Shown here: positions 7,974 to 14,868 of the stretch, one piece after another
How positions within the stretch are numbered: the first letter of the stretch is position 1
How the letters are laid out: every line of letters starts with the position of its first letter
NCBI GenBank assembly: GCA_964544145.1
Contig: CAZJAT010000029.1
Coordinates: 1-21,510, forward strand
DNA: 21,510 nt
Direction: 5' to 3'
Source: CAZJAT01 sp964544145
Lineage (GTDB): Bacteria; Hydrothermota; 32-111
Notes under the pieces: generated by a model
The model's database searches: none
Told to the model about the DNA's origin: nothing
Seen by the model: only the letters and a program-made list of their open reading frames with translations
Program-made: the position numbers and the translations under genes

Positions 7974-8030
7974 CCAAAATAATATAATTCCTTCTTTGGA
8001 AATACATATTTGAATATAAGTCCATTTTGG
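7974..8030 (-). promoter_or_regulatory. Inverted repeat in the symporter mRNA leader
   Basis: On the minus strand, CCAAAAT (8024-8030), immediately after the -10 box, can pair with ATTTTGG (7974-7980). A smaller hairpin, TTCC/GGAA with a 6-nt loop (7988-8001), lies inside. It occupies most of the predicted ~90-nt 5' untranslated leader of the symporter operon. It could be an operator or a leader fold; nothing identifies a ligand. Confidence 0.35.
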
Positions 8031-8031
8031 A

Positions 8032-8059
8032 ATTATAGATATTGTGTGCTCAGTGTCAA
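8032..8059 (-). promoter_or_regulatory. Consensus sigma70 promoter for the symporter-oxidoreductase operon
   Basis: On the minus strand, perfect TTGACA (8054-8059) and perfect TATAAT (8032-8037) are separated by 16 bp. It lies between the intrinsic terminator at 8079-8107 and the symporter start at 7933, so the operon has its own promoter downstream of the structured RNA. Confidence 0.8.
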
Positions 8060-8078
8060 CATAGTATTTATTTTTATT

Positions 8079-8107
8079 AAAAAAACCCGGAGAGATTAAT
8101 CCCCGGG
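8079..8107 (-). terminator. Intrinsic terminator ending a minus-strand small transcript
   Basis: On the minus strand, an 8-bp GC-rich stem (CCCGGGGA with TCTCCGGG, one G-U pair) and a 6-nt loop are followed by seven U residues (8079-8085). This is the strongest intrinsic terminator in the window. No protein gene lies directly upstream on this strand, so it most likely ends the structured RNA at 8079-8155. Confidence 0.85.
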
Positions 8108-8155
8108 CTGAGACCCGCAGACGAAGGCATTTCGTTCTGCAAAGAACATAGGTCT
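8079..8155 (-). ncRNA. Candidate structured small RNA (~77 nt), unclassified
   Basis: Read on the minus strand, AGACC (8151-8155) pairs with GGTCT (8111-8115). A 10-nt unpaired strand, TATGTTCTTT, follows the 5' arm of that stem. Next comes an inner hairpin (8117-8140): GCAG-A-ACGAA, loop ATGCC, TTCGT-CTGC, a 9-bp stem with one bulged A. Three nucleotides later comes the strong terminator. A possible promoter (8161-8189) would start transcription at the base of the first stem. I compared it by eye with common riboswitch classes, SRP RNA, tRNA and 6S RNA and found no match. A competing CGGG/CCCG pairing across 8104-8117 could block both the first stem and the terminator, so a riboswitch or attenuator reading remains possible. 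However, the consensus promoter at 8032-8059 makes an independent sRNA more likely. Confidence 0.5.
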
Positions 8156-8160
8156 TAATA

Positions 8161-8189
8161 ATAATACGTAAAATCATGTATAATGTTTA
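8161..8189 (-). promoter_or_regulatory. Candidate promoter for the structured RNA
   Basis: On the minus strand, TAAACA (8184-8189) and TATTAT (8161-8166) are separated by 17 bp, with the predicted start near 8154-8156, exactly at the 5' stem of the structured RNA. The -35 match is 4 of 6, so this is tentative in such AT-rich DNA. Confidence 0.35.
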
Positions 8190-8217
8190 TTGTGATATGT
8201 AAACATATACAATGATT
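8172..8217. repeat. Long AT-rich inverted repeat in the divergent regulatory region
   Basis: The 18-nt arms AATCATGTATAATGTTTA (8172-8189) and TAAACATATACAATGATT (8200-8217) are complementary except for one single-base bulge on each side, around a 10-nt loop. It overlaps the candidate -35 element of the minus-strand RNA promoter and lies about 60 nt upstream of mtnA. An operator for a dimeric regulator is the simplest explanation; a cruciform or a remnant of a mobile element is possible. Confidence 0.55.
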
Positions 8218-8243
8218 ATTCAAAATACATATCAATATTCCTA

Positions 8244-8271
8244 TTTACTATAATTTATTATTTATTATAAT
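8244..8271 (+). promoter_or_regulatory. mtnA: Candidate promoter placing the mtnA transcript start at its ATG
   Basis: On the plus strand, TTTACT (8244-8249) and perfect TATAAT (8266-8271) are separated by 16 bp and end 7 nt before the ATG at 8279. mtnA has no visible ribosome site, so a leaderless transcript is possible. Other TATAAT words occur nearby at 8179 and 8249, so the choice is uncertain. Confidence 0.35.
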
Positions 8272-8278
8272 CATATCT

Positions 8279-9295
8279 ATGATTAACCCTTATTTCAAAT
8301 TCCATGATTGTGTTTATACAATCATTGACCAGACATTATTGCCGCATAGAGAGGTCTATCTTGACCTGCATTCTGTTGAGGATTATTTCAATGCAATCTA
8401 TCAGTTGAAAGTGAGGGGGGCACCTGCTATAGGGGTGTCTGCCGCTTATGGCATCGTATCTGCAGTATGTGATTTAAAGATTTCTGATGATAAAAAAAAT
8501 ACTGCATATATGGCTATTGAGAAATTGCTCGCTGCACGTCCGACTGCTGTCAATCTGGCATTCGCACTTAACCGCATGAAAAAAGTTATTGATTCAAACA
8601 CAAATAGCGAGACATTAAAGAATGAACTTTTAATTGAAGCAGACAATATAAGAGATAAAGAGATAACAAGTTGTGACAGCATTGCCCGGTTTGGACAAAC
8701 TGTCATGAAGAATAAAATGAATATACTTACACACTGCAATACAGGTATGCTGGCCACTCCGGGCATAGGTACGGCGCTGGGTGTTATTTATAGAGCGCAT
8801 GAAAGCGGAATATCTGTTCATGTGTATGTGCCAGAGACAAGACCCCTTTTTCAGGGAAGCAGATTAACCATTTTTGAATTGGAAAAAGCAAAAATACCAT
8901 ACACATTAATTACAGACAATATGAGAGGACAATTATTTGCAGATAATAGGATAGATATGGTCATAACAGGAGCCGACAGGATAGCCCTGAATGGTGACAC
9001 AGCAAATAAAATCGGCACATTGGAATCCGCATTAATGGCAAATTATTATTCCATACCATTCTACATTGCAGCACCTGTATCAACAATTGATTTTTCCATT
9101 CAATCGGGAAATGAGATAATAATTGAGCATCGTTCGCCTGATGAGGTAAAGACTTTCGGCAATATCAGTGTAAGCATTGCATCATCTGTGATTAATCCTG
9201 CTTTTGATGTTACACCGGCAACATTTATCAGAGGAATCATAACTGAAAAGGGTATTACAGAACCATGCGTAGAAAATATTTCATTACTTCAATAA
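8279..9295 (+). CDS. mtnA: S-methyl-5-thioribose-1-phosphate isomerase
   Basis: This enzyme isomerises 5-methylthioribose-1-phosphate to methylthioribulose-1-phosphate in salvage of methylthioadenosine, and in some anaerobes also of 5'-deoxyadenosine. The protein has 338 residues, normal for the family (eIF2B-related fold). Motifs seen: RGAPAIG at 46-52, catalytic Cys153 in LTHCNTG, VYVPETRPLFQGSRLT around 182-197, catalytic Asp233 in TGADRI, then NKIGT and the C-terminal PAFDVTPATFIRGIITEKG typical of MtnA. This distinguishes it from ribose-1,5-bisphosphate isomerase and eIF2B subunits. ATG 8279 gives the usual N-terminus, but there is no clear Shine-Dalgarno sequence. No other methionine-salvage gene is present. 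Its last 31 nt overlap the next gene. Confidence 0.92.
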   Translation: MINPYFKFHDCVYTIIDQTLLPHREVYLDLHSVEDYFNAIYQLKVRGAPAIGVSAAYGIVSAVCDLKISDDKKNTAYMAIEKLLAARPTAVNLAFALNRMKKVIDSNTNSETLKNELLIEADNIRDKEITSCDSIARFGQTVMKNKMNILTHCNTGMLATPGIGTALGVIYRAHESGISVHVYVPETRPLFQGSRLTIFELEKAKIPYTLITDNMRGQLFADNRIDMVITGADRIALNGDTANKIGTLESALMANYYSIPFYIAAPVSTIDFSIQSGNEIIIEHRSPDEVKTFGNISVSIASSVINPAFDVTPATFIRGIITEKGITEPCVENISLLQ

Positions 9296-10455
9296 TCATC
9301 ATTATTGCATGCATATGTATTGCTGATGATGTCCCGTATGATCTATACATTCCGGAACCCTATGAAATACCCATGTCAAACAAATTGTTTACTCCGCATT
9401 ATATGTATATTGAAGCAGGATTATCATCACATTCTGATCTTCTGCTGTATGGCGATTATATTCAGAGAAATATGAATCTCAATGCGCATTTCATTATAAA
9501 TACTGTTAGAGGTCGATTCGGAACTGTTCATTTTAATGGCAGCATTCCCTCAAGTACAGTAAATTATTATACAGATATTTTATTAAAAACAGCTCAACTG
9601 GACAGCATAAATACCCGGATGGGAATGACAAACGCACTCTCTCTCTGCATTCATTCATTATCATTTGCATATATGAATAATTTCTATTTGATGTACACCG
9701 ATGCATATCAGTATGATGTGTTTCATTCTGTATCGGGAAAACTCCATTCAGATGATAAAGCGATAGAGCTTAATGCAGATATAATATCTTTATCTAATTT
9801 TTCTAATAATATATACAGGATAATTCTCTCAAATGCAAACACCGGTATTGGTGTAATTGTTTATTCATTGCCTTTCCCTTATTTCACATTCAGTTCGCAG
9901 AACATCTCCATTGAAGCTAATGTGGGAAGATACAGCCGAATGCTTATTGAAAGCCCATTCTCTGACCATTTCTATGAAGAACACACACTGTATTTGCATG
10001 ATTATTATAATATTGATGCAATTGTATCAGCAATGCAGATGAAATGGATGCTTAATGCAAGAACAGAGATTGATGCTATAGAATCATACAGCGACATAGA
10101 TGAAAATGATATTGAAATATCCGCATATGCTGAATACACAAATTTATTTGACCCTATTTATATAAGCATCAAACCGGGTTATGAGTATTCTGATTATTAC
10201 AGGGGTATTGTTTTCAATACATCACTTTCATATAAATACAAATATTCAAATATAATGCTTCAATATACCCTGTATTATGATGATAATGTTTATAATAATG
10301 TGAATTTGATTTTATCTTCGGGTAATAGTAATTTCCGCGTTATATGCGGCATTAAGAACCTTTTGGAGACAGATGATCCCTATTATGAATATTATTCGCC
10401 ATATAGGTCATATTTTATTTCCATTGCAGTAATTGGGGGAAGTGTTTCCGATTAA
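9265..10455 (+). CDS. Predicted secreted/outer-membrane protein, unknown function
   Basis: The protein has 396 residues. Residues 1-~20 are a hydrophobic signal, with cleavage plausible after ACICIA; the IIAC before it could alternatively be a lipobox (Cys16). The mature part is rich in Tyr, Asn, Ser and Ile. It shows many short alternating hydrophobic/polar segments, as in beta-barrel outer-membrane proteins: for example FNTSLSYKYKYSNIMLQYTLYYDD and the YSDYYRGI turn near residues 310-350. It contains no enzyme motif I recognise, and the C-terminus ends in SVSD rather than the usual aromatic residue. The ATG lies 31 nt inside the mtnA reading frame, with only a weak AAAGGG 12 nt upstream, so translation is probably coupled to mtnA. 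The beta-barrel call is inference from composition and pattern. Confidence 0.65.
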   Translation: MRRKYFITSIIIIIACICIADDVPYDLYIPEPYEIPMSNKLFTPHYMYIEAGLSSHSDLLLYGDYIQRNMNLNAHFIINTVRGRFGTVHFNGSIPSSTVNYYTDILLKTAQLDSINTRMGMTNALSLCIHSLSFAYMNNFYLMYTDAYQYDVFHSVSGKLHSDDKAIELNADIISLSNFSNNIYRIILSNANTGIGVIVYSLPFPYFTFSSQNISIEANVGRYSRMLIESPFSDHFYEEHTLYLHDYYNIDAIVSAMQMKWMLNARTEIDAIESYSDIDENDIEISAYAEYTNLFDPIYISIKPGYEYSDYYRGIVFNTSLSYKYKYSNIMLQYTLYYDDNVYNNVNLILSSGNSNFRVICGIKNLLETDDPYYEYYSPYRSYFISIAVIGGSVSD

Positions 10456-10459
10456 ATAC

Positions 10460-11002
10460 CTATTTCCAATGTAAAGTGAATTCCACGCTGTTATTTTTTG
10501 TTTCAATATCACATGATACTGTATCAATTCCGCACTCAATAGCACTTCCCATATAGAAACCGGCTGCAATATAATTATCTTCCTGACTGTAAATGGGTGC
10601 ATCCTTGAGGATAATAATGCATTTTTTTTCACCATCAGTATATTTGACTTCCATTTTGCCCATATTATAGAAGCGTGAATGAAGCATGGATATCCTGCTT
10701 AAAAATTTCACAAAATCCCCGCCTTTGACATATGCCTTATAAACAGTATTCAGCACCTTGCCTGCGGAGAATATTCCAACTTGTTTTAATTTCTCAATAT
10801 CAGAACCATAGAACATCTCTGCAATTTTATTCAGAATATCCACATATATCTGATAATCATACCATGATGACTCCAATACGGGATATGATATTACCCCATT
10901 GAAATACTGCATCAGTTTTTCTGCATCCCCAAGTGAGAATGTCTCCTTTACAAATTCAATCTTTGAATTGATGGATGAACCCTTTACCATATATTCATTC
11001 AT
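10460..11002 (-). CDS. DUF2378-like (TIGR02265-like) protein
   Basis: The protein has 180 residues and is soluble, with no signal peptide. The N-terminal VKGSSINSKIEFVKETFS, the central SSWYDYQIYVDILNKIAEMF, then LKQVGIFSAGKVLNTVYKAYVKGG and LHSRFYNMGKMEV follow the order of blocks I associate with the DUF2378/TIGR02265 family, best known from myxobacteria. The C-terminus (FYMGSAIECGIDTVSCDIETKN) resembles the end of heme-NO-binding-like or 4-vinyl-reductase-like sensory domains. The function is unknown. The start ATG overlaps the nitroreductase stop by 8 nt, so the two are translationally coupled. A second in-frame ATG at 10990 gives MVKGSS and cannot be excluded. Family recognition was by eye only. 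Confidence 0.6.
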   Translation of the reverse strand: MNEYMVKGSSINSKIEFVKETFSLGDAEKLMQYFNGVISYPVLESSWYDYQIYVDILNKIAEMFYGSDIEKLKQVGIFSAGKVLNTVYKAYVKGGDFVKFLSRISMLHSRFYNMGKMEVKYTDGEKKCIIILKDAPIYSQEDNYIAAGFYMGSAIECGIDTVSCDIETKNNSVEFTLHWK

Positions 11003-11543
11003 ATAGCTTCATAATATCCTTCACGGATTTCCGTGTTTTTTTACCTTTCTTCTCTCCCTTACCGAGCGGGAGAATGACCTCGGGATGATACTGTTTGGGT
11101 ATATTGAGTATTTCATTGAGAAAGCCCATTTCCTCAGGTGTATAGGTGAGTGTTGAAAATCCTCTCTGGGCTGCGGCAAGCATAAACCAACCCACTGACA
11201 GCCACACTGATTCCCTGTAATATGGTGCTTCCGTATCGCCGAATACAATTATCAGTGCTGAGGATTCGGTGAGAAATGGTTTTTTTACAGATATATTCAT
11301 TGAAAAAAATTCTTCTTTCTGTTTGCCTATTTTTTTATAAAAATTATTCTCAATTTTCTCACACTCTGCTCTTATACTCTCCTTTATTTTTTCATTCTTC
11401 ACAACAGCATAGAGCCAGGGCTGTTTGTTCAGGCCGGAAGGCGCCTGTCCTGCCTCTTCAATGATTGACTCAATATCTGAATCGGGAATATCGGCTGAGA
11501 TATATTTTCTTACTGAGCGTGTTCTGAAAAAAAGTTTTTTCAA
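10995..11543 (-). CDS. Nitroreductase-family flavoprotein
   Basis: The protein has 182 residues. It is an FMN-dependent oxidoreductase of the nitroreductase superfamily, probably cytoplasmic and dimeric. The N-terminal RTRSVRKY is the usual FMN-phosphate-binding segment, followed by EAGQAPSGLNKQPWLYAVV (32-50), the standard second FMN contact. The middle contains SVWLSVGWFMLAAAQRGFSTLTY, matching the family helix that precedes the glycine-rich region, and the C-terminal VILPLGKGEKKGKKTRK corresponds to the final FMN contact. The start is TTG at 11543, with AAAGGA upstream at about 9-nt spacing. It begins 5 nt after the upstream lipoprotein stop and overlaps the next gene by 8 nt. The physiological substrate is unknown. 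Confidence 0.85.
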   Translation of the reverse strand: MKKLFFRTRSVRKYISADIPDSDIESIIEEAGQAPSGLNKQPWLYAVVKNEKIKESIRAECEKIENNFYKKIGKQKEEFFSMNISVKKPFLTESSALIIVFGDTEAPYYRESVWLSVGWFMLAAAQRGFSTLTYTPEEMGFLNEILNIPKQYHPEVILPLGKGEKKGKKTRKSVKDIMKLYE

Positions 11544-11548
11544 TGTAA

Positions 11549-12232
11549 TTATTCCTTTATTGATAAGAGTTTATAGTCCTGGGAATATTTTCTTATTGTT
11601 CGAGAATGCAGCGAGTCATTGATACTTACTGTTTCATGTTTTATCGTCTTTCTTATAATGCCCATATCGGGTAAATACCAGATTTTTTCAATATTGCCTG
11701 CTTTTTCGCCTTCACCTTCAATGTATATTGTTCCATAATAGCTCTTATCGGCACCCTCTGCTTCTGCAGCAAGAGACATTATCTCATATGTATTATAGTC
11801 AAAATAACCCATTGATACCCATTGTGTTGTTGCTCTGACAGGCACATATAATATAACAATATCCGAAAGGGGTTCAAATGTTTCATTTTCACTGATGAAT
11901 ATTCTGTTCATATTTCTATCGCATATAAGAAAATATGAATATGTGGAATCATTGTCATCATAGTATTGCATTTCAATAATAGTGGATTGGTCCTCATTTG
12001 TCACTGACAACACCGAATCCCGTGCCTGATACTGATATCTGTAATAATTGTCTGCACTCATTGAATCATTGACAAATTCAACGATTAAGGAATCTGTTAC
12101 TTCATATGTAAGGACAGTACCCTCGCTATAGAATGTGAACCAATCTGAAATAACGGAAGCGCTCCTTTCATTGAGAATGGAACATGAGGCAACCAATAGA
12201 ATGAATGACACAAAGAGTATTTTAATCTTCAC
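11549..12232 (-). CDS. Predicted lipoprotein, unknown function
   Basis: The protein has 227 residues from GTG 12232, chosen because GGAGG lies 5 nt upstream. An in-frame ATG at 12244 overlaps that ribosome site and would add only MEVP. The lipoprotein signal is MKIKILFVSFILLVASC with lipobox VASC (Cys17), so the product is anchored in a membrane facing the periplasm. The mature part is a beta-rich, acidic domain with repeated short strands (for example YSFLICDRNMNRIFIS-like and YYGTIYIEGEGEKAG segments). This pattern is often seen in small extracytoplasmic lipoproteins of unknown role. I do not recognise the family. It is first gene of a trio with a nitroreductase and a DUF2378-like gene, with its own promoter at 12256-12284. 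Confidence 0.75.
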   Translation of the reverse strand: MKIKILFVSFILLVASCSILNERSASVISDWFTFYSEGTVLTYEVTDSLIVEFVNDSMSADNYYRYQYQARDSVLSVTNEDQSTIIEMQYYDDNDSTYSYFLICDRNMNRIFISENETFEPLSDIVILYVPVRATTQWVSMGYFDYNTYEIMSLAAEAEGADKSYYGTIYIEGEGEKAGNIEKIWYLPDMGIIRKTIKHETVSINDSLHSRTIRKYSQDYKLLSIKE

Positions 12233-12255
12233 GGGAACCTCCATATATTATTCTA

Positions 12256-12284
12256 ATGATAAATCCGTTTTTCCCGTTTGTCAA
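12256..12284 (-). promoter_or_regulatory. Sigma70 promoter for the lipoprotein-nitroreductase-DUF2378 trio
   Basis: On the minus strand, perfect TTGACA (12279-12284) and TATCAT (12256-12261) are separated by 17 bp. It lies in the 60-nt gap between two lipoprotein genes, so the distal three genes can be transcribed independently of the V-ATPase operon. Confidence 0.65.
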
Positions 12285-12292
12285 TTCTAAGT

Positions 12293-12757
12293 TCATTCAC
12301 CCATAAGCTGTTTTTCTATTTTCTGCTGAATTGCCTTATTCTTTTCATCAATAAGTGATGCTGCAATCCAGTCAAACTCCTCTGATGACATCTTATTCTT
12401 TTCATAAATGGTTTTTTCTTTGTTTTCCCATGATTTTATAATGGCATCCCATTCCTTCATAGCACCTTCATTATCCTTTAAGGTTTCAATTTCTTCCTTG
12501 CCGCTTATACCGTGTTTGCTGTAAAAATCCTGCATAATATTAACCTGTTCCATGATTGCATTATTCAGATCCTTTGCAACAGCAATATATCTGTCTGATT
12601 GTTTTTCAGTAATCAAACCGTCAGCAGGAGGTGTAAATTTTACCATATGAATCTCTTTGCTGTCATTCATATTCATTCTCTCTGCCTCGCTACCGGGCTG
12701 ACATCCGGTTAAAATCAATACAGTCATAATAATTGTTATAAAAAATATCTTTTTCAT
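12293..12757 (-). CDS. Small predicted lipoprotein, unknown function
   Basis: The protein has 154 residues. The signal peptide MKKIFFITIIMTVLILTGC has lipobox LTGC (Cys19). The mature part is charged and almost entirely helical, with many Lys/Glu/Asn and a coiled-coil-like pattern from about 55 to 150 (for example YIAVAKDLNNAIMEQVN, then KEWDAIIKSWENKEKTIYEKN). No catalytic motif is visible. ATG 12757 has a strong AAGGAGG site. It lies 71 nt after the V-ATPase subunit D stop with no intrinsic terminator between, so it may be a distal member of the V-ATPase transcript. A link to the ATPase is only positional. Confidence 0.72.
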   Translation of the reverse strand: MKKIFFITIIMTVLILTGCQPGSEAERMNMNDSKEIHMVKFTPPADGLITEKQSDRYIAVAKDLNNAIMEQVNIMQDFYSKHGISGKEEIETLKDNEGAMKEWDAIIKSWENKEKTIYEKNKMSSEEFDWIAASLIDEKNKAIQQKIEKQLMGE

Positions 12758-12828
12758 TAATCCTCCTTGATTACTTAAAAAATCTTCATTGGCAAAAAAA
12801 TACAGGTTTTACTTAATTCCCGCATCTA

Positions 12829-13449
12829 TCAGTGTTCTCTTACGATATCCTTCACTTTCATCAATCTGGTTGTGGTTGATCTCTCCAATTCATCCAGCTT
12901 CATTTTGATATACTTTATTGTATCTTCAAGATTGGGAATCATTTTATATTCCAGTGCATTTACCCTGCGCCTTGTTTTATCAATTTCATTTGCAAGCAAA
13001 TGAACTGTTTTTTCCTTTTCAGCCAATGTAAAAAGTGATTCCAGGAATCTGTCAAATTCTTTGAGAGCAAGATCCATCTCTCCGGTTGTATTAAGATATC
13101 CATATGATATTATATCGCCTGAAACCTCTTTAAAGAATTTAGGTACATGAACAGACATAAGATTCTTTTCTTCAACATTCACTGTAACTGTTTTCTGCGG
13201 TAAAGCTAATGCTTCTTCTGTTTCAAATGGATTCATTTCCGCTTTTGCCAATGTAAAACCGAGGAGTATTGATTTAAATTCCTTTTCAATGGAAAACCGG
13301 AGATCGCGGACCTCATTAACAAGCAGCATCATCTGTCTCATTAATTCATCCTGTTTATCCTTTAAGAGCTTATGTCCTCTTCTTGCAAGTTTGAGACGCT
13401 TCTTTAATCGCAGAAGCTCCATTCTTGTTGCACTGACATTAAGAATCAT
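12829..13449 (-). CDS. atpD: V-type ATPase subunit D (central rotor shaft)
   Basis: The protein has 206 residues, a typical length. Subunit D forms the coiled-coil rotor axle that couples the A3B3 head to the membrane ring. The N-terminal LNVSATRMELLRLKKRLKLARRGHKLLKDKQDEL is the diagnostic subunit D opening, and the C-terminal ANEIDKTRRRVNALEYKMIPNLEDTIKYIKMKLDELER is the matching antiparallel helix. Its ATG overlaps the subunit B stop by 1 nt (TAATG). It is the last conserved ATPase gene of the operon. The E. hirae-type symbol would be ntpD. Confidence 0.93.
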   Translation of the reverse strand: MILNVSATRMELLRLKKRLKLARRGHKLLKDKQDELMRQMMLLVNEVRDLRFSIEKEFKSILLGFTLAKAEMNPFETEEALALPQKTVTVNVEEKNLMSVHVPKFFKEVSGDIISYGYLNTTGEMDLALKEFDRFLESLFTLAEKEKTVHLLANEIDKTRRRVNALEYKMIPNLEDTIKYIKMKLDELERSTTTRLMKVKDIVREH

Positions 13450-14855
13450 TATGCATCCTTTTGTTCTTCTTTATCTTCGTTCTGGAATCTGTGCAGATAT
13501 TTTTCAATATATTCATCACGTATTCTCTTCAATTCTTCCTTGGGGAATATTGAAAGCAGTTTCCATCCCAGATCCAATGTCTGTTCAATTGTTCTATTTT
13601 CATATTCACCCTGAGAGATATACTGCTCTTCAAAATCCCTTGCGAATTTCAGATATAATTTATCCATATCTGACAATGCAGCTTCACCTAAGATAACTGC
13701 AAGCTCTTCAGATTCCTTACCGCTGGCATATGCAGCATAGAGCTGATTGAACAAATCAGCATGGTCTTCCCTTGTTTTTCCTTTTCCAATACCTTTATCC
13801 TTCAATCTGGATAATGAGGGAAGCACATCAACTGGAGGTGATATCTTCTTCTTATGCAGTGAACGCGACAGTATTATCTGCCCTTCTGTTATATATCCCG
13901 TAAGATCAGGTATGGGATGTGTCTTGTCATCTTCAGGCATTGTGAGAATGGGTATCATTGTAATTGAACCTGTCTTGTTCTTTATACGCCCGGCTCTCTC
14001 ATATATTGTTGATAGATCTGTATAGAGATATCCCGGATAACCTCTTCTTCCAGGTATTTCCTTTCTAGCAGCAGAGACCTCTCTCAATGCTTCACAATAA
14101 TTTGTAATATCAGTAAGAATTACAAGCACATGCATGTTTTTTTCAAATGCAAGGTATTCAGCACATGTGAGTGTGACCCTGGGTGTTGCAATTCGTTCAA
14201 TAGCAGGGTCATTTGCAAGATTAAGGAAAAGCACTGCCCTGTTTATTGCGCCTGTTTTTTTGAAATCATTTATAAAATATTCTGATTCTTCAAATGTGAT
14301 TCCCATTGCACCAAATACAACAGCAAATGATTCCTCTGATTTCAGCACTGATGCCTGTCTGGCTATCTGTGCCGCTATCCTGTTATGGGGAAGACCTGAA
14401 CCTGAGAATATGGGTAATTTCTGTCCCCTGACCAATGTATTGAGCCCATCAATTGATGAAATACCTGTCTGAATGAATTCATTCGGATAATTCCTTGCAA
14501 ATGGATTAATCGGAGAACCATTGATATCGCTGCTTATTTCGGGAATAATCCTGTCCTGCTCTGTCTTTGGTCTTCCAAGACCGGTGAACACCTTTCCAAG
14601 CATATCTTCAGACATTTCAAGTTCAATTCCCTTGCCCAGGAATCTCACCTTTGTATTTTCAATATCAATTCCTGTTGTACCTTCAAAAACCTGAATAAGA
14701 GCTTTGTCTTCATTGACTTCCAATACCTTGCCGGTTCTCTTTGAATTGTCACTTAATCTTATCTCCACGAGCTCTTCATATTTAACACCTTCCACTCCCT
14801 CTATCAGCATAAGAGGACCGGAAATGTTTACAACACTGTTATATTCTTTAAGCAT
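13449..14855 (-). CDS. atpB: V-type ATPase subunit B (regulatory head subunit)
   Basis: The protein has 468 residues, a normal length. It is the non-catalytic nucleotide-site subunit alternating with A in the A3B3 hexamer. The Walker A loop is replaced by FSGSGLPHNRIAAQIARQ, as expected for B. Other family segments seen: ISSIDGLNTLVRGQKLPIFS, VVFGAMGITFEE, LEALREVSAARKEIPGRRGYPGYLYTDL-like region, and TGSITMIPILTMPEDDKTHPIPDLTGYITEGQI. It starts at an ATG with GGGAG upstream, 13 nt after the A subunit stop, and overlaps D by 1 nt. The E. hirae-type symbol would be ntpB. Confidence 0.95.
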   Translation of the reverse strand: MLKEYNSVVNISGPLMLIEGVEGVKYEELVEIRLSDNSKRTGKVLEVNEDKALIQVFEGTTGIDIENTKVRFLGKGIELEMSEDMLGKVFTGLGRPKTEQDRIIPEISSDINGSPINPFARNYPNEFIQTGISSIDGLNTLVRGQKLPIFSGSGLPHNRIAAQIARQASVLKSEESFAVVFGAMGITFEESEYFINDFKKTGAINRAVLFLNLANDPAIERIATPRVTLTCAEYLAFEKNMHVLVILTDITNYCEALREVSAARKEIPGRRGYPGYLYTDLSTIYERAGRIKNKTGSITMIPILTMPEDDKTHPIPDLTGYITEGQIILSRSLHKKKISPPVDVLPSLSRLKDKGIGKGKTREDHADLFNQLYAAYASGKESEELAVILGEAALSDMDKLYLKFARDFEEQYISQGEYENRTIEQTLDLGWKLLSIFPKEELKRIRDEYIEKYLHRFQNEDKEEQKDA

Positions 14856-14868
14856 GTTTTACTCCCGA

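Noticed and set aside
8086..8155. Possible TPP riboswitch on the plus strand (contains CTGAGA) upstream of mtnA
   Set aside because: Only the CTGAGA word matches. The required downstream helix elements are absent, and the U-tract shows the functional strand is minus.
7944..8177. Minus-strand open frame of 77 residues across the intergenic region
   Set aside because: It runs straight through the structured RNA, its terminator and the consensus promoter, with no ribosome site or protein-like composition.
10431..10480. Possible terminator between the convergent genes ending at 10455 and 10460
   Set aside because: Only 4-5 bp stems (GGAA/TTCC, ATTGG/CCAAT) and no U-tract; too weak to call.
12771..12816. 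Direct repeat TTACTTAA (12771-12778 and 12809-12816) ahead of the small lipoprotein gene
   Set aside because: Eight AT-rich bases can recur by chance, and no convincing promoter is arranged with them.
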